NCBI GenBank assembly: GCA_021399435.1
Contig: JAJTUP010000006.1
Location: 744,001-808,000, forward strand
Length of the DNA stretch: 64,000 nucleotides
Direction of reading: 5' to 3'
Source: Diaporthe sp. PMI_573
Taxonomy: Eukaryota; Ascomycota; Sordariomycetes; Diaporthales; Diaporthaceae
Below are positions 58,001-64,000 of this stretch, piece by piece (the first letter of the stretch is position 1; each line of letters opens with the position of its first letter). The translations under genes were made by a program, and so were the position numbers. The notes beneath the pieces were generated by a model. The model searched no databases. It saw only the letters and a list, made by a program, of their open reading frames with translations, and was not told the DNA's origin.

Positions 58001-60014
58001 ACTCGCGGCGCGTGTTGCCAACGCGGCGAGGGGAATTTCCGTGTGTCGAGAACCACGATGCTTTCTCCCCATGGCACACCCGATCGCCCGCGCGCAACGG
58101 CGATTGTGTTGCTCAGGGCCTTAATTGTGGGCTGCTTGCCATGCCAGTGTGGTTGATCGCGCTTGGGAAGCGTGTCGGCGGTTTTAAAGAGCTCCCGACG
58201 TCTTCACCTCAATGAGACGGTCCTGCTCCCCGGGGTATCTGTCGTGATCTCCCTTGCCCCCTGCAACAGTTGGTGCTTTTTTTGTTTTGTTCTGTGTTGC
58301 ATGGTATTTTCGGCATCCAGAGGGATGAGCCGTCGCGTTACTTTTTTGGCTTTGGAAGTACAGCTTCTTTTATCTCCCCTTGCTTTTACAGCGGTGGTGC
58401 ACAGGGATGCAACTCTCGACACCTCGGAGAGGCGGAAATCTTGTCACAACCCCTTCTTGACTCCCTTGGCTGATGTTGCGTCTGTGCTAAGACATTGAGG
58501 GTGAGATGTGGTCTCAACTGAGAGGAGAGAGGGTGGCGGGTGACGAATCTCCAAATGTGTTGTCAAGCACCTCGTTTTCCCGGCCTTGTTGCATTGAAGA
58601 CCACTTCTCTCTTTTTCCCCTTGTCGTTGTCCTTTGCAACAAACTTGAGCTCCCTGCGCCCGTCTCCGGGACCGGAGATGTCTCGCAGCAGATCTATAGT
58701 TGGCCCCAAACTTGTGCTTGCCAAAGAGATGCCTTTGACCTCTATTCGAGTCAAAGACCATCACTGAGAATGGTCAGAGCACAAGCTAGCGTGCGTTGAT
58801 CATTAGCTTTTCGGACGAGTGAGATATGCGTGCACCGCTCGATTCGGCCGGGTCTCGTGTGCAGAATCAGAAACCTTGGAAAGGCTCGAGTTTCGTTGCG
58901 TACCGCCGCATGGCGGTGACCTGTTAGTCCCGTTTGTCTACGGGAAAGGTTTTGCAGTGTGTGCCAAAGGGGTGCATAGGCAGGCAGGTGATTGGGGGGG
59001 GGTGTGGTAAGAAAAGCATTTGCCTCTAGGCTGAGTCCTCTCTGGGCTCTCACAATGTTGGACCAGTGCTCAGTCGTCGATGTAGGAGACATCACAGTCG
59101 CGCGTAGAGGCTGGCGGGAATGGGGACAGGAGGTCATGAAATGAGCCCCAACCACGGACTTGTGCTCGATACGAGGCGAAGCTCACTGCTACAGGGCCGA
59201 GGTCTTTCACAACCCAGCCTTTAGCGGATCAAGCGTGGGTGGTACAAGAATAGCCACGACACATTCCTTGAAAAGGTTCGGCACTTTGGAGAAGTTACGA
59301 TTAGCAAAACTGATTCAAAACACAGTAGCACAGCTCTGCCAATCTTTCAAGGCAGGAAGGCTGGCACCGGGCTTTCGAACGAAGGAGCGATCTTGGCTCA
59401 AGAGCCTCCACAAACGAAACGCAAGATTCGATGCTGATTCTATCATACGACAATGGAAAGCCCATCACAAGAAGGAGTCTGATGTCGAGCTCTCGGCCCC
59501 CCACCCCCACCCCCAGCCAAACATTGCAAGTCTTGCCTTCCAAAAGCTTGTGCATACTAGATATGTCTCAATCTCCCAAGATGCCCACATTCCACAGCTT
59601 GGATAGAGAACATATGCCATGGCCTCATTTTCAACGCTCGTCCCCGGCCTCTGGTGCGTGGCTGCGGAAGGCGGAGCGGCACGCTATAAGGTCATTGAGA
59701 CATCCAACTTTTGTCCCCATTCCTCAGCTACCGCATTTTGGCATCATGAATGGAGCGTACACGCCCGCGTCGCGAAAATGCACGCCTGCGCGTTAATGTG
59801 CCACACGCTTCATGTCCAGAGCCGTCAGATATCGCGTCAAGAACTTCGCGTTCGTTGACATGGTGTCATAGATGTGTCTGAGACGGAAGCGAGCGAACAT
59901 GGACAAGCCAGCTTCAGAGGAGGAGCAGCAAGTATAAGATTGAAGGATGGCTGGCTGCTTGAGCAAGCCAAGATCTCTTGAGTGAGCACCAATACGTCCA
60001 GTTCGTTCTCAAAG
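51401..60014. other. Long gene-poor interval
   Basis: About 8.6 kb with no gene I can support on either strand. Open frames of up to 229 codons occur but show no family resemblance, and most are opposite-strand shadows of each other in GC-rich DNA. A minus-strand stretch at 54875-55345 has coding-like codon choice over ~150 codons in one frame but no recognisable domain. Pyrimidine-rich runs occur at 57840-57890 and 58260-58300. No transposon ends, tRNA or rRNA were seen. It may hold long regulatory regions, non-coding RNA genes or fully decayed genes. Confidence 0.45.
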
Positions 60015-61540
60015 ATGACGGGAAACATGATCTTGGCCCTCTTCTCGGCACTTGCCGGCGCAGCTCTCGCCAGTGGGCATGACCTGGGAGGTACGTTCCA
60101 CCACTGCAGAATACCAGAGCCCTATAGCCACGACCTACAATTGCTGACGAAGGGACCAGTTGTCGAGCTTGATCGACGCTTGTACGGGTACGAGCCGGAG
60201 CCGGAGCCTGCTTCTTGGTGCTTCACATACTACAGCTATTACCTGGCCCCTCTAGAGACCCCATATCCATTGCCTGGGCCTCCAGTTGTAACAACCATAA
60301 CATCCATTGTGACGATACCGACGCTGTTGCCAACTTTCCCAACGCCAATTCTGACGACGTCACTGTAGGGTTTGCCCGCACCTCCGTCCTCTACACCAAG
60401 CCTCGGCCCATCACCGTCACCATAGCCTGGCCCCTTGGAGATCATACTTGCCATTATTCCCACAGTCTTCGGCCGATCGCTTGGGGAGCAGAGACTAGGC
60501 AAGAGAGACCTTGGGGGCTTCATAAGCGACGTCGGCAGCCCGAATCCTAAGGACTGCAGGTCTGCCACAATATACAGGCTTGATTCCGCAAGACTGCAGC
60601 TGTCTTCCCGCGCCAGCGCTTCAATATTTGCCGATGCGGGTACGAGCTTCACGGAGTTCCGATCGCACGGATCGCTCAATGCCGGTGCCAATGTCGTGGC
60701 CACAACCTTCCTGGATGACAACTCAGTTCTCCGGTGGCGCAACGCCTCCTTCTCCGGCGGCGAGGCTGGGTTCTGCCAGGTTCCTGCAACACGCCAGGTG
60801 TATGCTACTTTTGTGAACTCGCCAACTCAATGGCCAGCAGGGTGTCTGCCAATCCGTCTCTCTATTCTTGACCGTATGACATGCGCCCTACTCTCCAAAG
60901 ACCTCGGGACTTTATAGTTGATAGCTGACGCTCGACCAGCCAGCCAATGCGTGGGTGGCAGTACCACGTCGATCTCAACTGCCGTCAGTTCTACACAGAG
61001 TCTTGGGCCTCCTTCTTCGTCAGGCCTGCCGCAAACTACACCTAGACTTGACAGTTCAACCACAATCCCAGAGTCTACTCCCGTACCAAACCCAACTCCC
61101 CAGTCTACTTCGCCAGGTTCCCAGCTCCCTCCGCCCGAAATAAGCTCGACTTCTAACTCAAACACGCTTCCTCCTATGATGGACTCTACGAGTTTGTCAT
61201 CATCGACGCCAACCAGTGGGACCACACGATCAACGCCCAGTATTAGCTCGTGGAAATGGAGCAATAGTAGCAGCAGTGCCACACCTGCTACGTCGGAAAT
61301 AACTTCGACGGGTACAAGCTCGAGACTGATTCCCACGTACTTTGGCAATTCAAGCACTTCAGGTTGAACCACCCTTGTAAACGGCGATTTTGAAACCAGC
61401 AATACAGTTCCATGGACCAACGCCGATAACACCTTTACGGGGACCGGGGTTGCCTTGATTAAAGTTTCTTTTTCTCTTCACGCGGTCTTTATGGGTATAA
61501 TCAGTGGTACTTCGACAATTTTGTCGTTACCGAAGCGTAA
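60015..61540 (+). pseudogene. DUF7908-like secreted protein gene, apparently broken
   Basis: The start at 60015 (MTGNMILALFSALAGAALAS, a signal peptide) leads into a CFTYYSYYLAP block. In-frame TAGs at 60366 and 60423 require an intron: the acceptor is TAG at 60423-60425; the donor is uncertain (GTAACA at 60288 or GTGACG at 60309). Exon 2 (60426-60873) contains RDLGGFISDVGSP and GEAGFCQVPATRQVY. A 66-nt intron (60874-60939, GCTGAC branch) joins exon 3, a Ser/Thr/Pro-rich stalk ending at TGA 61365-61367. Past the TGA the same frame continues with TLVNGDFETSNTVPW, the start of a carbohydrate-binding-like module, and a shifted frame (61493-61540) gives GYNQWYFDNFVVTEA and a stop, like the end of such a module. 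A stop, a frame change at a T-rich tract and a missing middle together indicate decay. If the gene is still used, the product is ~380 residues. Confidence 0.55.
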
Positions 61541-61904
61541 GATGCGAGAACATGGCTTTTTGTGTACAAGACACATTCACATACGCTTACGTGTCCATGT
61601 CCTGAAATTTCCACAGTTTATAAGAAACCCAGTTATAGTACATAATCTGTTTAGTCAGATTTACTGGATTTGTTCTCTGAGTGGGAGACCAAGTATACTA
61701 TCAAATTGTGTGGGCATTGAGCCAAAAAAAAATTGTATTTCTGGCGTAGCGAGTGTCGTCGCAGCGAACGTTGAAGTTGCACAGCTTGCATAGTTGAGCA
61801 AGCGCGGTGCAACTTCCAGAAAAAGAAGAATAATCACAACCTGGGGCATGCAAGTCGTGTGTAAGATGTACATGCCATATTGTAGATGCTGCGGTCAGGC
61901 CCAT
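61541..61904. other. Short convergent intergenic region
   Basis: 364 bases, AT-rich, between the broken DUF7908-like gene (+) and the second P450 (-). I see nothing beyond 3' flanks. Confidence 0.5.
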
Positions 61905-63869
61905 TCAGTCTTTCGGCTCTGCCGGCACAGGGGACTTGAACACCATCCCCTGCGGCACCTCCTTCCACTGTTGACTTTCATCAAGCAATGTCTGACACCC
62001 ATCCCACTCCTTCCGGATAGCCTGCGCATGTGTCTCGCTTCTCGGGATGATCTTTGCCGGGAATGGGCTTGGCTGCACCAGGAACCCCTCAGTGAGGTCA
62101 TCTTGATCCGGCACAATCTCTCGCCCTTGACCATCAACGGCCTTCTCGAAGTTGAAGGCCCATAGCAGCCTGGAGATACTAAGAAACAAGGAGCGGTCGG
62201 CAATGTGCATGCCCTGGCAGACCCGGCGCCCGGCCCCAAAGACGAAGTGGTCCCTCTTACTGGGGTCGCTGTTCATCGTCGCCTCGGCCGATGTCTGGTT
62301 GTCACCTTCATACCGCGAGGGATCGAAGGCCCGCGGGCTTTTGAACCTATTTTCGTCCATGTTTATAGCCCAGACGTTGTCTGAGTATTTGTTAGCAAAT
62401 TCTCCCACTTGTTTGAATTTGAAGGGAGTCATGAGCCGATGGCAAAGCAGCCCATCAGATGGTCCTCCCCGACACCACTGCAGTATCTTGAAAAGTCGAG
62501 ATCAGCTTTCATGGGAAGAAGCTTACACATCACTCCAGCACCTTTGGGGATCTTGTAACCCATGTACTCATCGTCCTGAATGACACAGTGCGGCATTCCA
62601 AGGATAGCCGTGGGCATCCAGCGCAGAGTCTCCTTGATGCAAGCACGGATGTAGGGCAACGAGTCCCAGTCATCAATATTCGGGAGCCGCTCGGTGCCAC
62701 AGAGGTTGTCGAGCTCGAGTTGAGCTTGTTTCTGGGCCTCTGGGTACAAAATCATGGCCTGAACAAAGCCATTGAGCGTGGATGCCGTCGTGTCTGACCC
62801 AGCCTCGTGGAGGGATCCAACAATATATCCTGCGAGATCATCGGAGAAGCCATAGCTCTTTTGGCCTTCAGCGACCCCGACGCTGAAACAAGGCTGTGTA
62901 TCGTTAGCCTTTTGTGTCCTACGGTAACTACACGGCTGGAGAGACGTACCATTGCAGTCCCCTTGTGGATCTTTTCCTTCGTATCCATCCAATGTCCCAC
63001 GTAGAGTGCCTTCTCCTTCTTATGTAGCTGCTTGGCATAGCGCTGCGTTGGAAGCATGAAGTCAGGCAATCTCCTTAGGATGGGGAATACGTCCAAGAAG
63101 GCGGCGGTAGACGACCGCATAACCTCGCTCCACTGCTCGACGCATTCGTACAACCTCTTTAGGTTCTCGTCGTGGATATCGATCGTCCTGAATCCAAATA
63201 CCATCTGCGTGGTAAGGGAGTTGGTGAAGCGGCGGATATGGTCAGCGAATAAGTCCGGCTCGTCTAAAATGCCGTTCAACATCTGTTTGCTCTCGAGGTC
63301 CTGGTACGGGACGTATCCTTTCGATGCATTTATGTGCAGGACGGCATGCATTATCTTTCGTATCATGCGCCATGTCTCGCCGTATTGCTAGCATCCTTCG
63401 GCCTTAGACTTCATTCATAACCCAGGCGAACAGTAGGATCCGGATGGAAGAAACTTACCATGAGGAGCACTCGCAGATACCCACTCACCAAGTTACCGAG
63501 ATAGAGCTCAGAACGAGATGAGTAAATATTACTGCGCTTATCCAACAGATCTTTGACAGCTTTGTCGGACGAGAGCACGATCATAATGTCCGTTCCGAGG
63601 ATGAGAGAGTAAACGGGCCTGCCAGGCAGAATCAGCAAACCGTTTCTTAGGTATTAAATGCCGCTTGGACTGATCCAAACATACCCATATTCCTCCGCCC
63701 ACTTTTTGAATTGGTGATGTGGATTCTTCTGTGGCATTTGGTGCAGGTTTCCAATGATGGGCATCGTTGGGGGCCCGGGAGGGTAGTTCTTTGGCCTTCG
63801 ACCGACATTGCGTAGGCGGTAGATTATGGTGGCAATGATGACAACCGGAATAAAAGCCGTGTACGCCAT
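61905..63869 (-). CDS. Cytochrome P450, fungal CYP64/OrdA-like style
   Basis: Five minus-strand exons: 63869-63685, 63618-63459, 63387-62950, 62893-62527 and 62380-61905; introns are 66, 71, 56 and 146 nt with GTATGT, GTAAGT, GTACGT and GTAAGC donors and CTAAC/CTGAT branch points. The product is 541 residues. An N-terminal membrane anchor (FIPVVIIATIIYRL) and hinge (NYPPGPPTMPIIGNLH) mark a microsomal enzyme. All core motifs are present: C-helix ETWRMIR, I-helix EAGSDTTAS, K-helix KETLRW, FDPSRY, and the haem loop FGAGRRVCQG (Cys438). The acceptor of intron 3 was chosen at 62894-62895 (ACAG) because the more obvious TTTCAG 11 bases downstream breaks frame. Substrate unknown. It lies tail to tail with the broken DUF7908-like gene; nothing nearby defines a pathway. 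Confidence 0.92.
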
Positions 63870-64000
63870 GGTGTGATTGGCCTTCCAGAAGCTTTTTACA
63901 TGTATGTAATTAAAAGTTCAGGAGTTGAATGTCACAGAGAGTGAGGAGAAAGGGGGCGTGGGCAGCATGAGGTAGTAGTCTTTTGAGCGCAAATCGTTTC

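Noticed and set aside
60365..60425. 61-nt intron (GTAGGG...CATAG) in the DUF7908-like gene
   Set aside because: It would shift exon 2 out of the frame that encodes the conserved RDLGGF and GFCQVP blocks.
61312..61362. Possible 51-nt intron (GTACAA...TTCAG) just before the TGA of the DUF7908-like gene
   Set aside because: Its length is a multiple of three and splicing still leaves the TGA in frame, so it does not rescue the gene.

Overview
The window is genomic DNA of a filamentous ascomycete (Pezizomycotina, probably Sordariomycetes; the species cannot be told from sequence alone). The evidence is short GT-AG introns of 51-146 nt with CTRAY branch points, pyrimidine-rich leaders, low gene density, and fungus-specific families: a palA/RIM20 pH-signalling protein, a fungal GT31-type glycosyltransferase, a DUF7908-like secreted protein, microsomal P450s and a Dal5-type MFS permease. 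I rebuilt exon structures by joining frames at splice sites; every joined gene keeps frame to its stop.

Layout. 1-2160 (+): C-terminal part of the ER Hsp70-like chaperone LHS1. 4996-6443 (+): secreted A1 aspartic protease, 4 exons. 7849-8917 (-): coiled-coil protein of unknown function. 11306-13519 (-): cytosolic phospholipase A2. 14778-17879 (+): BRD8-like bromodomain protein with polyQ. 19471-21624 (+): secreted berberine-bridge-like FAD oxidase. 22141-23791 (-): single-pass surface protein. 26663-28294 (-): flotillin/SPFH protein. 29986-30885 (+): conserved-looking hypothetical. 31215-31775 (-): GNAT acetyltransferase. 32535-35226 (-): palA/RIM20. 38000-39839 (+): P450. 41556-43327 (+): MFS permease. 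44520-46414 (+): SYLF-domain protein. 48533-50224 (-): GT31-type glycosyltransferase. 50225-60014: 9.8 kb with no recognisable gene. 60015-61540 (+): DUF7908-like gene that looks broken. 61905-63869 (-): second P450.

Most of the window is housekeeping and cell-surface biology (ER folding, chromatin, membrane microdomains, pH sensing, glycosylation) mixed with accessory secreted or oxidative enzymes. The only arrangement suggesting a small functional unit is the co-oriented P450 and MFS permease at 38-43 kb; there is no backbone synthase, so this is not a classical secondary-metabolite cluster. I found no transposon, tRNA, rRNA or CRISPR. The most unusual items are the probable pseudogene at 60-61.5 kb, a cluster of palindromic GGTACGTA sites in the long gene-poor interval, and a P450 whose I-helix lacks the usual acidic residue.
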